A DNA stretch of 64,000 nucleotides from Micromonospora chaiyaphumensis (GTDB lineage: Bacteria > Actinomycetota > Actinomycetes > Mycobacteriales > Micromonosporaceae): NCBI RefSeq assembly GCF_900091435.1, contig NZ_FMCS01000010.1, positions 1 through 64,000 on the forward strand, read 5' to 3'. The translations under genes and the position numbers were made by a program. The notes under the pieces are model-generated. The model searched no databases and had not been told where the DNA came from. It was given only the letters and a program-made list of their open reading frames with translations. Positions within the stretch are counted from its first letter, which is position 1; each line of letters begins with the position of its first letter. Below, piece after piece: positions 50,179-61,108 of this stretch.

Positions 50179-51225
50179 TCAGGTAGGAAGCAGCGCGCCG
50201 GGCAGTTCGGTGCGGATCCGCTCGACCACCTCGTCGACCGTGCCCCACCCGGTGAACCCGGCGGCGAACCGGTGCCCGCCGCCGCCGAGCGCCATGGCCA
50301 CCCGGCTCACGTCCACCGCGCCCTTGCTGCGCAGCGAGACCGCCCACTCGGCGTCGCCGGACTGCTTGACCACGCAGCTCACGTCCGCCTCGGCGGTGCA
50401 GCGCACCGAGTCGATGAGGGCCTCCAGCACGTACGCCGGCTGGTGGTGACGGGCCAGGTCCTCGCGGGTGGCGTAGGTCCAGACCAGCCCGTGCCCGGCG
50501 GCGGCCGCCGGCTCCAGCCGGGCCCGGCCGACCACCTCGCCGAACAGGCGGACCGCGCCGAACGGCCGGGTGTCGAAGATCCTCCGGGAGATCTCCCCCG
50601 GGCTGATCCCGGTGGCCAGCAGCCGGGCGGCCAGCTCGTGCACGGCCGGCGTGGTGGCCTCGAAGCGGAACGAGCCGGTGTCGGTGCTCAACGCCACGTA
50701 GAGGCAGGCGGCGATCTCCGCGTCCAGCGTCACCCCGAGCCGGTCGAGCAGCCCGAGCGCGACCACCGAGGTGGCCGCCGCGTGCGGGTCCACGAGGTGA
50801 ATGCCGCCGAACCCGGTGTTCGAGGCGTGGTGGTCGAGCACCAGCGCCGTGCCGGCCTTGTCCAGGCGGTCGACCAGGTCACCGAGGCGCGACTCGCTGG
50901 CCGCGTCGAAGCAGATCACCAGGTCGGGATCCGGGTACGCGTCGTCCTGCGGCACCAGCAGGTCGGACCCGGGCAGCCAGCGGAACGGCTCCGGCACCTC
51001 CGGCGGCCCGGGGAAGGTCGCCTGGAGCTGCCGTACGCCCAGCCGGCGCAGGCCCAGCCCGAAGCCGAGCATGCTGCCCAGCGCGTCGCCGTCCGGATTG
51101 ACGTGGCAGATGAGCAGCACCCGCGCGGTGGCGGGAAGCCCGCGTACCGCCGCGACGGCGGCCGCCCAGTCGGTGTCGGTCGGGCCGGCACCGGCCGGCG
51201 GGCCGCCCGCGGCGGGAGCGGTCAC
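50179..51225 (-). CDS. DHH-family phosphoesterase (NrnA-like nanoRNase/pAp phosphatase)
   Basis: A 348-residue DHH/DHHA1 protein; NrnA homologues degrade short oligoribonucleotides and dephosphorylate pAp. Motifs: CHVNPDGDALGSM near residue 41, DAASESRLGDL, the DHH motif DHHASNTGFG near 130, and the DHHA1 GGGHRFAAGF near 315. GTG 51225 overlaps the rbfA stop (GTGA), so synthesis is coupled to rbfA, the usual actinobacterial arrangement. Confidence 0.93.
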   Translation of the reverse strand: MTAPAAGGPPAGAGPTDTDWAAAVAAVRGLPATARVLLICHVNPDGDALGSMLGFGLGLRRLGVRQLQATFPGPPEVPEPFRWLPGSDLLVPQDDAYPDPDLVICFDAASESRLGDLVDRLDKAGTALVLDHHASNTGFGGIHLVDPHAAATSVVALGLLDRLGVTLDAEIAACLYVALSTDTGSFRFEATTPAVHELAARLLATGISPGEISRRIFDTRPFGAVRLFGEVVGRARLEPAAAAGHGLVWTYATREDLARHHQPAYVLEALIDSVRCTAEADVSCVVKQSGDAEWAVSLRSKGAVDVSRVAMALGGGGHRFAAGFTGWGTVDEVVERIRTELPGALLPT

Positions 51226-51704
51226 CGGCGGTCGCTGCCGCCGCGCGGCTCCTCGTCCCCGGTCTCCTCGACCTCGGCGTCCTCGTCCTCCTCGACCCGG
51301 TACGGCTGGGCCTCGCCCGCGTACTGGGCGTGGGCGGCCAGGCGCTGGACCTCGGCGTCGGCGTTGCGGGCCGCCGCGAGCAGGTCGTCGATGTGCTTGA
51401 CCTGGTCCTGCACGTCGTCCAGGACGAAGGTCAGGGTCGGCGAGTGGCGCAGCCCGAGCGCCTTGCCCACCGTGCTGCGCAGCATGCCCTTGGCGCTCTC
51501 CAGCGCGGCGGCGGTGCTGGCCTGGGCCGCCGCGTCACCGAGCACCGTGTAGAAGACGGTGGCGTCGCGCAGGTCGGCGGTGATCCGGGCGTCGGTGATG
51601 GTGATCATGCCGAGCCGGGGGTCCTTGATCTGGCTCCGCACCACCGACGCGACCAGTTCACGGATGCGCTCCGCGTGCCGGCGAACCTTGGCCGGATCCG
51701 TCAT
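51222..51704 (-). CDS. rbfA: 30S ribosome-binding factor RbfA
   Basis: A 160-residue KH-type factor for 16S rRNA 5'-end maturation and cold adaptation. RHAERIRELVASVVRSQIKDPRLGMITIT (in parts, from residue 10), DLRDATVFYTVLGD and LRHSPTLTFVLDDVQDQV are the family blocks. The acidic C-terminal tail of about 35 residues (VEEDEDAEVEETGDEEP) is typical of actinobacteria. ATG 51704 has GGAGGTGGGGG upstream. It is coupled to the DHH gene. Confidence 0.95.
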   Translation of the reverse strand: MTDPAKVRRHAERIRELVASVVRSQIKDPRLGMITITDARITADLRDATVFYTVLGDAAAQASTAAALESAKGMLRSTVGKALGLRHSPTLTFVLDDVQDQVKHIDDLLAAARNADAEVQRLAAHAQYAGEAQPYRVEEDEDAEVEETGDEEPRGGSDRR

Positions 51705-51843
51705 GTCCCCCACCTCCAGGGCTTCCCGCTTCCTACGACGGCCGGCACCGGACGGCGCGGGCGCCGCCGGGTCCGACCGCCCAACATCTCGAACACTACC
51801 CGCGCGGTCGCCGCCCTCGCGCGGGGCCGCCGGGTGCCGGCGC

Positions 51844-52137
51844 TCAGTCCTCCTCGCCGTGCAGGGCACGGCGGACCGACAGCAGCTCGACCTCCGGCCG
51901 GGCGGCCACCAGCCGCTCGCAGGAGTCGAGCACCTCGCGGACGTGCGCCGGCTCGGCGGCCACCACGGCCACCCCGATCTGCGTACGTCCGTGCAGGTCG
52001 AGCGCCCCCACCTCGGCGGCGGACACCTCGAACCGGCGGAGCGCCGCGACGATCGGCCGGACGTACGACCGCTTGGCCTTCAGGGACCGGGAATCCCCCG
52101 GGAGCAACAGGTCGAACTGCGCGGTTCCGGTGTACAC
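51844..52137 (-). CDS. DUF503 domain-containing protein
   Basis: A 97-residue protein of the DUF503 family (YlxP in Bacillus), found between infB and rbfA in many Gram-positive bacteria. TGTAQFDLLLPGDSRSLKAKRS and VRPIVAALRRFEVSAAEVG are its blocks. Function is unsettled, though gene position suggests a role in ribosome assembly. The GTG at 52137 begins the family-conserved N-terminus; its SD is poor. Confidence 0.85.
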   Translation of the reverse strand: MYTGTAQFDLLLPGDSRSLKAKRSYVRPIVAALRRFEVSAAEVGALDLHGRTQIGVAVVAAEPAHVREVLDSCERLVAARPEVELLSVRRALHGEED

Positions 52138-52171
52138 GGCGAGCAACGGTACGGCAGTGGCGTCGTCCCGG

Positions 52172-53278
52172 TCACCCGTTTTCTGCCGACGGCTCCAGGT
52201 CGCCGCGCGGCGTCGGGCGCGCCGCGCCGGAGTCGTCGTTCGCCACCGCCACCAGCACGTCCCGGTCGATCGCCTGGTCGACCCGGTGCGCGAGATCCCG
52301 CCAGCCGGGCCCGTCCAGCACCCGCAGGCCGGCGCCGGCCAGCACCGCCTCGGCCGCGGCGCGCGGGGCCACGTGGGTGTTCCAGGACAGCCCCAGCGCC
52401 CCACCCGGGCGCAGCAGTTCGCGCCAGACCGGCACGGCGGCGGTGAGCAGGTCCAGCGGGCTGCGGGACAGGCCCGCGTCGCTGCGGCTGCCGTGCGCCA
52501 CCCCGTACGGGGCGTCGGTGACGATCACGTCGGCGCAGCGGGGGCGGAGCACCTCGCGGGCCCGGGTGGTGTCGGTGTGCAGCACGGTGACCCGCTGGGT
52601 TGCCCCGGACCGGTGCGCGTCCCGGGACGGCGCGAGGACCGCCTCGAAGCGCCGTGCCACGAGCCGCCGGTCCCGGCGCACCGGCAGCGTCTCGGCGGTG
52701 TGCTTGAGCCGCTTGCGCCGCAGCCAGGTACGCAGGAACGCCGCGTACGCGTCCACGTCCTTGCCGTCGTGCTCCACGCCGATGCCGTCGTAGCCGTACA
52801 TGAGCGCCTGGTTGAGGGTGGTGCCCCGGCCGCAGAGCGGGTCGAGCACCACGACCGGCCCGTCCAGCATCCGGGGCGCCGAGGCCGACGCCAGCAGGGT
52901 GACGTTGAGCAGCAGCCGGGTGAACTGCTCGTTGGTCTTGCCGGCGTACTTGGGGATGGTGACGAGGTCGGAGTCGTACCGGGCCAGCGGGTGCAGCGGC
53001 ACGGGCCGGAGCAGGTCGTCGCCCACCCGCTCGAACAGCGCGTACGCCGCCGAGAGGTTGGCCAGGTGCGCCAGGTCCCGGACGCCGAGACCGGGCTCGG
53101 GGACCGCGAAGGTCAGGTACTCCACCCCGCCGATCCGCTCCACCGCGGCGTCGACCGGCGCCGCGTCGAGCACGCCGGACCCGGCGAACACGGTCAGCTC
53201 GGCGCGGGCCAGCCGGGCGGCGGCGTCGGCGTAGACGCGGTTGGCGGAGGGGGCGAGGAGCAGCGCGTACCTGAGCAC
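52172..53278 (-). CDS. SAM-dependent methyltransferase (TRM11-like)
   Basis: A 368-residue class I methyltransferase. An N-terminal domain (SANRVYADAAARLARAEL...) precedes the catalytic domain with VLDPLCGRGTTLNQALMYGY near residue 143 (SAM-binding) and VIVTDAPYGVAHGS near 245, a D/N-PPY-like motif as in nucleic-acid amino-methyltransferases of the TRM11/THUMP group. RNA is the likely substrate. The last 17-20 residues (DDSGAARPTPRGDLEPSAEN) are coded by a family A palindromic repeat (52187-52238) and match residues in RimO's N-terminus, not the family. ATG 53278 starts the frame right after the infB terminator. Confidence 0.83.
   Translation of the reverse strand: MLRYALLLAPSANRVYADAAARLARAELTVFAGSGVLDAAPVDAAVERIGGVEYLTFAVPEPGLGVRDLAHLANLSAAYALFERVGDDLLRPVPLHPLARYDSDLVTIPKYAGKTNEQFTRLLLNVTLLASASAPRMLDGPVVVLDPLCGRGTTLNQALMYGYDGIGVEHDGKDVDAYAAFLRTWLRRKRLKHTAETLPVRRDRRLVARRFEAVLAPSRDAHRSGATQRVTVLHTDTTRAREVLRPRCADVIVTDAPYGVAHGSRSDAGLSRSPLDLLTAAVPVWRELLRPGGALGLSWNTHVAPRAAAEAVLAGAGLRVLDGPGWRDLAHRVDQAIDRDVLVAVANDDSGAARPTPRGDLEPSAENG
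52187..52238 (-). repeat. Palindromic repeat, family A copy 3 (inside methyltransferase 3' end)
   Basis: CGACGGCTCCAGGTCGC, then CGCGCGGCGTCGGGCGCGC and CGCGCCGGAGTCGTCG. Arms and core match the copies at 11706 and 26360. On the minus strand it is read as DDSGAARPTPRGDLEPS at the C-terminus of the methyltransferase, the same frame as in rimO. Confidence 0.85.
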
Positions 53279-53305
53279 GCCCGAGATTGTCGCAGCCTGC
53301 GGAAA

Positions 53306-53343
53306 CGGCGACGGCCGGGGCCCGAAGGCCCCGGCCGTCGCCG
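53306..53343 (-). terminator. infB terminator hairpin
   Basis: Perfect 17-bp arms (CGGCGACGGCCGGGGCC and complement) around CGAA, between the infB stop (53357) and the start of the methyltransferase gene. It probably ends the rimP-nusA-ylxR-infB transcript. Confidence 0.85.
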
Positions 53344-53356
53344 TCGTTCACACCGC

Positions 53357-56362
<3,006 letters not shown>

Positions 56363-56455
56363 TGCACTCCTCACTCCGAGGTCGTGCGGGCAGCACCCGC
56401 AGCGACCTCACTCGTGCACTTGAAGCCTGGTCATTTCAGGGACTTCATCGTGTGC

Positions 56456-56791
56456 TCATGTCGGTCGTCCTACCTTGCTAGCGACCCTCGACCGGTCGGG
56501 TTGACCGGTCGTCGGGGTTTGCGCGTCAACGTGCTCCGCGAGCGCACCGTGGTCGGGGACCCCGGTGATGCGCAGTGCCCGCCCGAAGGCGCGGCGCCGC
56601 ACCGCCTGCGCGAAGCAGGCCGGATCCGGGTGCATGTTCGCTCCCCGACCCGGCAGTCTGCGAGCCGGATCAGGCCGGAGGCTGTAATGACCAGCCTCGT
56701 CTCCGATCGCGACTATCCGCAGCAACTCGCTGGCCGGCGCTCGCTTCCGGCAGCCCACACAGGTGCGCTCCGGCAGCGCGCGTCGTGCCAC
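56456..56791 (-). CDS. YlxR family RNA-binding protein (DUF448)
   Basis: A 111-residue protein with the YlxR signature PERTCVGCRKRAPASELLRI and GRGANMHPDPACFAQAVRRRAF near residues 49-70. YlxR homologues are encoded between nusA and infB and have been linked to RNA binding and, in some Firmicutes, RNase P modulation. It starts 16 bases after nusA ends and precedes infB by 93 bases. Confidence 0.92.
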   Translation of the reverse strand: MARRALPERTCVGCRKRAPASELLRIVAIGDEAGHYSLRPDPARRLPGRGANMHPDPACFAQAVRRRAFGRALRITGVPDHGALAEHVDAQTPTTGQPDRSRVASKVGRPT

Positions 56792-56807
56792 TGGAGGAAG
56801 TCTACCC

Positions 56808-57851
56808 CTAGCTGCTCGAGATCGCGCCGCCCGCCTCGGGAACGTGATCAGCTCCGCCCCGGCCGGCCGCCCCGCTCTGCTCCGCGTCGGAGCGGATGTC
56901 GATCCGCCAACCGGTCAACCGGGCCGCGAGCCGGGCATTCTGCCCTTCCCGCCCGATCGCCAGCGAGAGCTGGAAGTCCGGAACGGTGACCCGGGCGGTG
57001 CGGCTGGCCAGGTCGACCACCTCCACCCGCAGCGCCTTGGCCGGCGAGAGCGCGTTGCCGACGAAGGTGGCCGGGTCGTCCGACCAGTCGATGATGTCGA
57101 TCTTCTCGCCGTGCAGCTCGCTCATCACCGCGCGGACCCGCTGGCCCATGGGGCCGATGCAGGCGCCCTTGGCGTTGACCCCGGAAGCGGTCGAGCGCAC
57201 CGCGATCTTCGTGCGGTGACCTGCCTCACGCGCGATGGCGCCGATCTCGACGGTGCCGTCGGCGATCTCCGGGACCTCCAGGGCGAAGAGCTTCTTCACC
57301 AGGGCCGGGTGCGAACGGGACAACGTGATCTGCGGGCCGCGCATTCCCTTGGCCACGTGCACCACGACGCAGCGGATCCGCTCGCCGTGGGCGTACCGCT
57401 CGCCGGGGACCTGCTCGGACTGGGGCAGGACGCCCTCCAGCTTGCCCAGGTCGACGCTGACGATGCCCTTCTCGGCCCGCGCCTCGTGCGCCTGCACCAC
57501 ACCGGTGACCAGGTCGCCGTCGCGGCCGACGTACTCGCCGAAGTGCACCTCGTCGGTGGCCTCCCGCAGCCGCTGGAGGATCACCTGCTTGGCGGTCATG
57601 GCCGCGATCCGGCCGAAGTCGTGCGGGGTGTCGTCCCACTCCCGGACGACGGTGCCGTCGGCGTCCACCTCCTGGGCGTACACCGAGGCGGCCCCGGTCT
57701 TGCGGTCGATCTCCACCCGGGCGTGCGGCTCGGCGCCGTCGGTGTGCCGGTAGGCGGTCAGCAGCGCGGTCTCGATCGCCGCGAGGATCGTGTCGAACGG
57801 GATCTCCCGCTCGCGCTCCAGTGCGCGCAGCGCCGCGAGGTCGATGTTCAC
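56808..57851 (-). CDS. nusA: Transcription termination/antitermination protein NusA
   Basis: A 347-residue factor for pausing, termination and rRNA antitermination. Order of domains: RNA polymerase-binding N-terminal domain (DLAALRALEREREIPFDTIL), S1 domain near 130-200 (FGEYVGRDGDLVTGVV), KH1 (IAVRSTASGVNAKGACIGPMG with GACIGPMGQRVRAVMSELHG) and KH2 (DFQLSLAIGREGQNARLAARL). The acidic repeats of proteobacterial NusA are missing, as is normal for this phylum. GTG 57851 overlaps the rimP stop. Confidence 0.97.
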   Translation of the reverse strand: MNIDLAALRALEREREIPFDTILAAIETALLTAYRHTDGAEPHARVEIDRKTGAASVYAQEVDADGTVVREWDDTPHDFGRIAAMTAKQVILQRLREATDEVHFGEYVGRDGDLVTGVVQAHEARAEKGIVSVDLGKLEGVLPQSEQVPGERYAHGERIRCVVVHVAKGMRGPQITLSRSHPALVKKLFALEVPEIADGTVEIGAIAREAGHRTKIAVRSTASGVNAKGACIGPMGQRVRAVMSELHGEKIDIIDWSDDPATFVGNALSPAKALRVEVVDLASRTARVTVPDFQLSLAIGREGQNARLAARLTGWRIDIRSDAEQSGAAGRGGADHVPEAGGAISSS

Positions 57852-58504
57852 CTCTCCTCGTCCTCCAGATCTTCGTCGTCGTCGATGTCGGTGTCGTCAC
57901 CGAAGTCCTCGTCGGCCACCTCGTCCAGGCGGGTGAACTCCACCTGGACCCGGCCGGGCCCGAGCTCGGCATACGGGTGCTCCGCCCGGCCGGCGTCGGT
58001 CTCCAGCGCCACGCGCTCGTCGTCGGCGGCGGCGATCCGGCCGGTGACCTGCCGGTCCCCCTCCGGGCCGTGGACGGTCACCTTGACCAGCCGGCCGGCG
58101 TTGCGCCGCCAGTGCCGGGGCAGGGTGAGCGGCCGGTCCACGCCGGGCGAGCTGACCTCGAGCTGGTACTCGCCGGCCACGATGTCCCCGCCGGTCTCCT
58201 CGGCGGCGTCCAGCGCCGCCGAGACCGCCCGGGAGACGTCCGCGACGGCGTCCAGGTTGATCCCGCCGTCGGCGTCCACGATCACGCGGACCACGTGCCG
58301 GCGGCCGGCGCGGGACACGGAGAGGTCCTCCAGGTCGTAGCCGGCGGCGGTGACCACCGGCTCGATCACCTCGCGCAGCCGGGCCCGGCGCGCGTTCAGG
58401 TCGCCGCGGGGTGCGCCGCCCCGGTCCCCGCCACGGGGGCCGTCGGACCGGCGGGGGCGTCCCGAGGGCCCCGTCGGCCGGGTGGCACGGCCACGCTGCG
58501 TCAT
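57848..58504 (-). CDS. rimP: Ribosome maturation factor RimP
   Basis: A 218-residue 30S assembly factor. A basic, disordered N-terminus of about 40 residues is followed by LREVIEPVVTAAGYDLEDLSV, AVADVSRAVSAALDAAEE, YQLEVSSPGVDRPLTLPRHW and a C-terminal SH3-like domain; the end is strongly acidic (DDTDIDDDEDLEDEER). ATG 58504 is the only start giving a family-like N-terminus. It heads the nusA-infB operon. A perfect hairpin ACGGGCCC/GGGCCCGT (58529-58546) lies 25 bases upstream and may affect expression. Confidence 0.93.
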   Translation of the reverse strand: MTQRGRATRPTGPSGRPRRSDGPRGGDRGGAPRGDLNARRARLREVIEPVVTAAGYDLEDLSVSRAGRRHVVRVIVDADGGINLDAVADVSRAVSAALDAAEETGGDIVAGEYQLEVSSPGVDRPLTLPRHWRRNAGRLVKVTVHGPEGDRQVTGRIAAADDERVALETDAGRAEHPYAELGPGRVQVEFTRLDEVADEDFGDDTDIDDDEDLEDEER

Positions 58505-58711
58505 TCGGCGCACCTCTCTGCTGTTGCCACGGGCCCGGGGGCCCGTCGTGTCACTGCTCGGGCGGACCGGTCGGCCCGCCATGCCGGCACGCCACCGGGG
58601 CGTCCGCGCCCGGTGGCTGCGCAGAGCGTAACGCGCGGGCGGGGCGGCGGCCCGGGCGGCGCACCGACGCCACTGGCCCACAGCGCGCCGCGGATGGTGT
58701 TGACTTGTCCG

Positions 58712-59218
58712 GTGGCGACACGCAGAACGACATCGGATCAGGGCACACCGGGGCATTCCCGGCGTGCGCTGCTGCGCGCCGGAGCGCTGGTGGCGCTCGG
58801 CGGCGCGGCCGTGCCGCTGACCGGTTGTGATCTTTTCGACCGCGACGACGAGTCCCGGCCCCCCGATCCACTGGAGCCGCTCGCGGCCGAGGCCACCGCG
58901 CTGGAAGCCCGCTACCGGGCCGCCGCCACCGCCGTGCCGGCGCTGACCGAGCGGCTCACCGCGATCGCCGACGCGCACCGGGCGCACGCCGAGGAGTTGC
59001 GCAAGGTCATCGGCCGGCCGGCGCCGTCCGGCAGCCCGGCCGCCAGCCCGTCGGCGGCGGCCGCCGACCCGGACACCGTCCGGACCGAGCTGCGGCAGGC
59101 CGAGCAGGCGGGGCGGGACAACGCCGCGAAGGCGTGCGCCGCCGCGCCCGCCGAGCGGGCCGCGCTGCTCGGGTCGATCGCGGCGGCCCGGGCGACCCAC
59201 CTGGAGGCGTTGAAGTGA
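58712..59218 (+). CDS. Putative Tat-exported lipoprotein
   Basis: A 168-residue protein whose N-terminus contains twin arginines in HSRRALLRAGALVALGG followed by VPLTGC, a lipobox, so it is probably exported by Tat and lipidated at Cys about 38. The mature part is helical, rich in Ala/Glu/Arg, with two AEATALEARYRAAATAVPAL-like helices. GTG 58712 is chosen as nearest to the signal; ATG 58694 in the same frame is possible; neither has an SD. Its stop overlaps the start of the DUF4439 gene (GTGA), so the two are coupled and may form one system. Confidence 0.7.
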   Translation: MATRRTTSDQGTPGHSRRALLRAGALVALGGAAVPLTGCDLFDRDDESRPPDPLEPLAAEATALEARYRAAATAVPALTERLTAIADAHRAHAEELRKVIGRPAPSGSPAASPSAAAADPDTVRTELRQAEQAGRDNAAKACAAAPAERAALLGSIAAARATHLEALK

Positions 59219-59655
59219 GCCCGACCAGCGGCCCGGCGCAGGCCCTCGGCGACGCGCTCGCCGCCGAGTACGCGGCGATCTGGGCGTACGGGGTGATCGG
59301 CGTGCACCTGACCGAGTCGGCCCGTTCCGCCGCCCGCGCCGCCGAGGCGGCCCACCGGGCCCGCCGGGACGCCCTCATCCTCCAGCTCAGCGCGGGCGGC
59401 GGCCAGGTCCCCGCCGACCGGGCCGGCTACGCGCTGCCCTACCCGGTAACCGACCGGGCGAGCGCGCTCAAGCTGGCCGTGGAGATCGAGGAGCGCACGG
59501 CCGGCCACTGGCGGGCGGCGTTGCCGCACACCACCGGGGCGGACCGGAACAAGGCCCTCGCGGCGCTCACCGACTGCGCGCTGCGGGCCACCCGGTGGCG
59601 GCGCACCGCCGGCGTGACCCCGCTCACGGTTCCGTTCCCCGGCCGGCAGGTCTGA
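59215..59655 (+). CDS. DUF4439 ferritin-like domain protein
   Basis: A 146-residue four-helix-bundle protein. ALGDALAAEYAAIWAYGVIGVHL at the start (in parts), ARAAEAAHRARRDALILQL, and RASALKLAVEIEERTAGHWRAAL carry the Glu and His spaced as in ferritin-like folds (EYAAIWAYG, AAHRARRD, EIEERTAGHW). Metal binding is plausible but not proven. It is coupled to the upstream Tat lipoprotein gene by a GTGA overlap. Confidence 0.83.
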   Translation: MSPTSGPAQALGDALAAEYAAIWAYGVIGVHLTESARSAARAAEAAHRARRDALILQLSAGGGQVPADRAGYALPYPVTDRASALKLAVEIEERTAGHWRAALPHTTGADRNKALAALTDCALRATRWRRTAGVTPLTVPFPGRQV

Positions 59656-59688
59656 GCGGGGGCCCGGTCACCCGCCGGAGCCCTGCGG

Positions 59689-59717
59689 TTGCGGACCGCA
59701 TACCAGGTATGCATACT
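59689..59717 (+). promoter_or_regulatory. padR promoter with overlapping palindromic operator
   Basis: TTGCGG (59689-59694) and CATACT (59712-59717) are spaced by 17 bases as -35 and -10 boxes. The palindrome GCATAC-CAG-GTATGC (59698-59712) fills the spacer and touches the -10. PadR-type repressors bind AT-containing palindromes of this kind, so autorepression of the padR-ABC operon is likely. The ATG of padR is only seven bases downstream of the -10, suggesting a leaderless transcript. Confidence 0.65.
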
Positions 59718-59724
59718 CCTGGCC

Positions 59725-60306
59725 ATGTCCATCCGCCACGGCCTGCTCGCCCTGCTGGAGCGCGGCCAGATGTACGGCTACCAGCTCCGCTCCGCGTTCG
59801 AGGAGTCGACCGGATCGACCTGGCCGCTGAACATCGGGCAGGTGTACACGACCCTGTCCCGGCTGGAGCGCGACGGCCTGGTCCGCTCGCTGCCGGAGAG
59901 CGAGGCCGGGCAGCGGCCGTACGAGATCACCGACGCCGGTCGGGCGGACCTGGCGCTCTGGTTCGCCACCCCGATCAGCCGGGCCGACCGGCCGCGGGAC
60001 GAGCTCTCGATCAAGCTGGCCCTGGCCCTCACCACCCCCGGCGTGGACGTCCGCGCGGTGGTGCAGACCCAGCGCAGCGCCACCATGCGGGCCCTGCAGG
60101 AGTTCACCCGGTTGAAGTACGCCAGTGACAAGCCGGAGGATCTGCCCTGGCGCCTGGTGCTGGACGCGATGATCTTCCAGGCCGAGGCGGAGGTCCGCTG
60201 GCTCGACCACTGCGAGACCAGCCTGGTCCGCCACCGCCCGGCGCCGAGCCGGCCGGCCACCCACCCGGAGGCGGTGGACCGGGCCGGCGAGGAGGCCCGC
60301 CGGTGA
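59725..60306 (+). CDS. PadR family transcriptional regulator
   Basis: A 193-residue repressor: winged helix with LLALLERGQMYGYQLRSAFE, NIGQVYTTLSRLERDGLV and YEITDAGRADLALWF, then a C-terminal helical dimerisation part (residues about 95-180). PadR regulators often control adjacent ABC exporters and respond to the exported drug. ATG 59725 immediately follows the proposed promoter. The ABC ATPase and permease genes downstream are on the same strand and probably in the same operon. Confidence 0.92.
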   Translation: MSIRHGLLALLERGQMYGYQLRSAFEESTGSTWPLNIGQVYTTLSRLERDGLVRSLPESEAGQRPYEITDAGRADLALWFATPISRADRPRDELSIKLALALTTPGVDVRAVVQTQRSATMRALQEFTRLKYASDKPEDLPWRLVLDAMIFQAEAEVRWLDHCETSLVRHRPAPSRPATHPEAVDRAGEEARR

Positions 60307-60326
60307 CGGCGGCAGGAGGTGACGCC

Positions 60327-60389
60327 GTGAGCGCGAGGAGTGAGCCGTTCTTGCGAGCCCCGCAGTCGCGAACAAAGGCCGCGCCGTGA
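60327..60389 (+). CDS. 20-codon mini-ORF coupled to the ABC ATPase gene
   Basis: GTG 60327 is preceded by GGAGGTGAC, one of the strongest SDs in the window, and reads VSARSEPFLRAPQSRTKAAP before a TGA that overlaps the GTG start of the ABC ATPase (GTGA). It is out of frame with the ATPase. It may be a leader peptide whose translation feeds ribosomes to the ATPase gene, or the SD and ORF may come from a short mobile repeat. Confidence 0.5.
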   Translation: MSARSEPFLRAPQSRTKAAP

Positions 60390-61108
60390 GCGGGGTGCTG
60401 GAGCTGCGGGGCGTGCACCGGACCCACGGCGCCCGGGAGGCGGCCGTGCACGCGCTGCGCGGGGTGAGCCTGTCCGTGGCGGCCGGCGAGCTGGTGGCGG
60501 TCATGGGGCCTTCGGGCTCGGGGAAGTCCACCCTGCTCGCGCTCGCCGGCGGGCTGGACCGGCCGACCGGCGGGGAGGTGGTGGTCGAGGGCGAGTCCCT
60601 GGGCGCCCTGCCGGCCCGCGACCTGGCCCGGCTGCGCCGCCGCCGGATCGGCTACGTCTTCCAGGATCTGAACCTGCTCGGCAGCCTCACCGCCGTGGAG
60701 AACGTGGCGCTCCCCCTCGAACTGGACGGCGCCGGCGTCCGGGCGGCCCGCCGGCTGGCCCTGGCCGCGCTCGCCGAGGTGGACGTGGCGGGGCTGGCGG
60801 GCCGGTTCCCCGACCAGATGTCCGGCGGCCAGCAGCAGCGGGTGGCGATCGCCCGCGCGCTCGTGGGCGAGCGCCGCCTGGTCCTCGCCGATGAACCGAC
60901 CGGCGCGCTCGACTCCCAGGCCGGCGAGGCGGTACTGCACCTGCTGCGCCGCCGGGTGGACGCGGGCGCGGCGGGGGTGCTGGTCACCCACGAGGCGCGG
61001 CACGCGGGCTGGGCGGACCGGGTGGTGTTCCTCCGCGACGGGGTGCTGGTCGACTCGACGGCCCCGCTCGTCGGCGTCGAGCACCTGCTCAGCGGCAGCG
61101 GTCGGTGA
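60386..61108 (+). CDS. ABC transporter ATP-binding protein (MacB/LolD type)
   Basis: A 240-residue ATPase. Walker A GPSGSGKST near residue 44, Q-loop YVFQDLNLLGSLT, signature MSGGQQQRVAIARAL near 146, Walker B LVLADEPTGALD, and the switch His in VTHEARHA. The type is that of exporters paired with FtsX-like permeases. GTG 60386 overlaps the stop of the mini-ORF; its stop region overlaps the permease start (GTGA). Confidence 0.95.
   Translation: MSGVLELRGVHRTHGAREAAVHALRGVSLSVAAGELVAVMGPSGSGKSTLLALAGGLDRPTGGEVVVEGESLGALPARDLARLRRRRIGYVFQDLNLLGSLTAVENVALPLELDGAGVRAARRLALAALAEVDVAGLAGRFPDQMSGGQQQRVAIARALVGERRLVLADEPTGALDSQAGEAVLHLLRRRVDAGAAGVLVTHEARHAGWADRVVFLRDGVLVDSTAPLVGVEHLLSGSGR

Noticed and set aside
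58700..58705. TTGACT as a -35 promoter box for the Tat lipoprotein gene
   Set aside because: It lies inside or at the start of the coding region and no -10 follows at the right spacing before the likely start.
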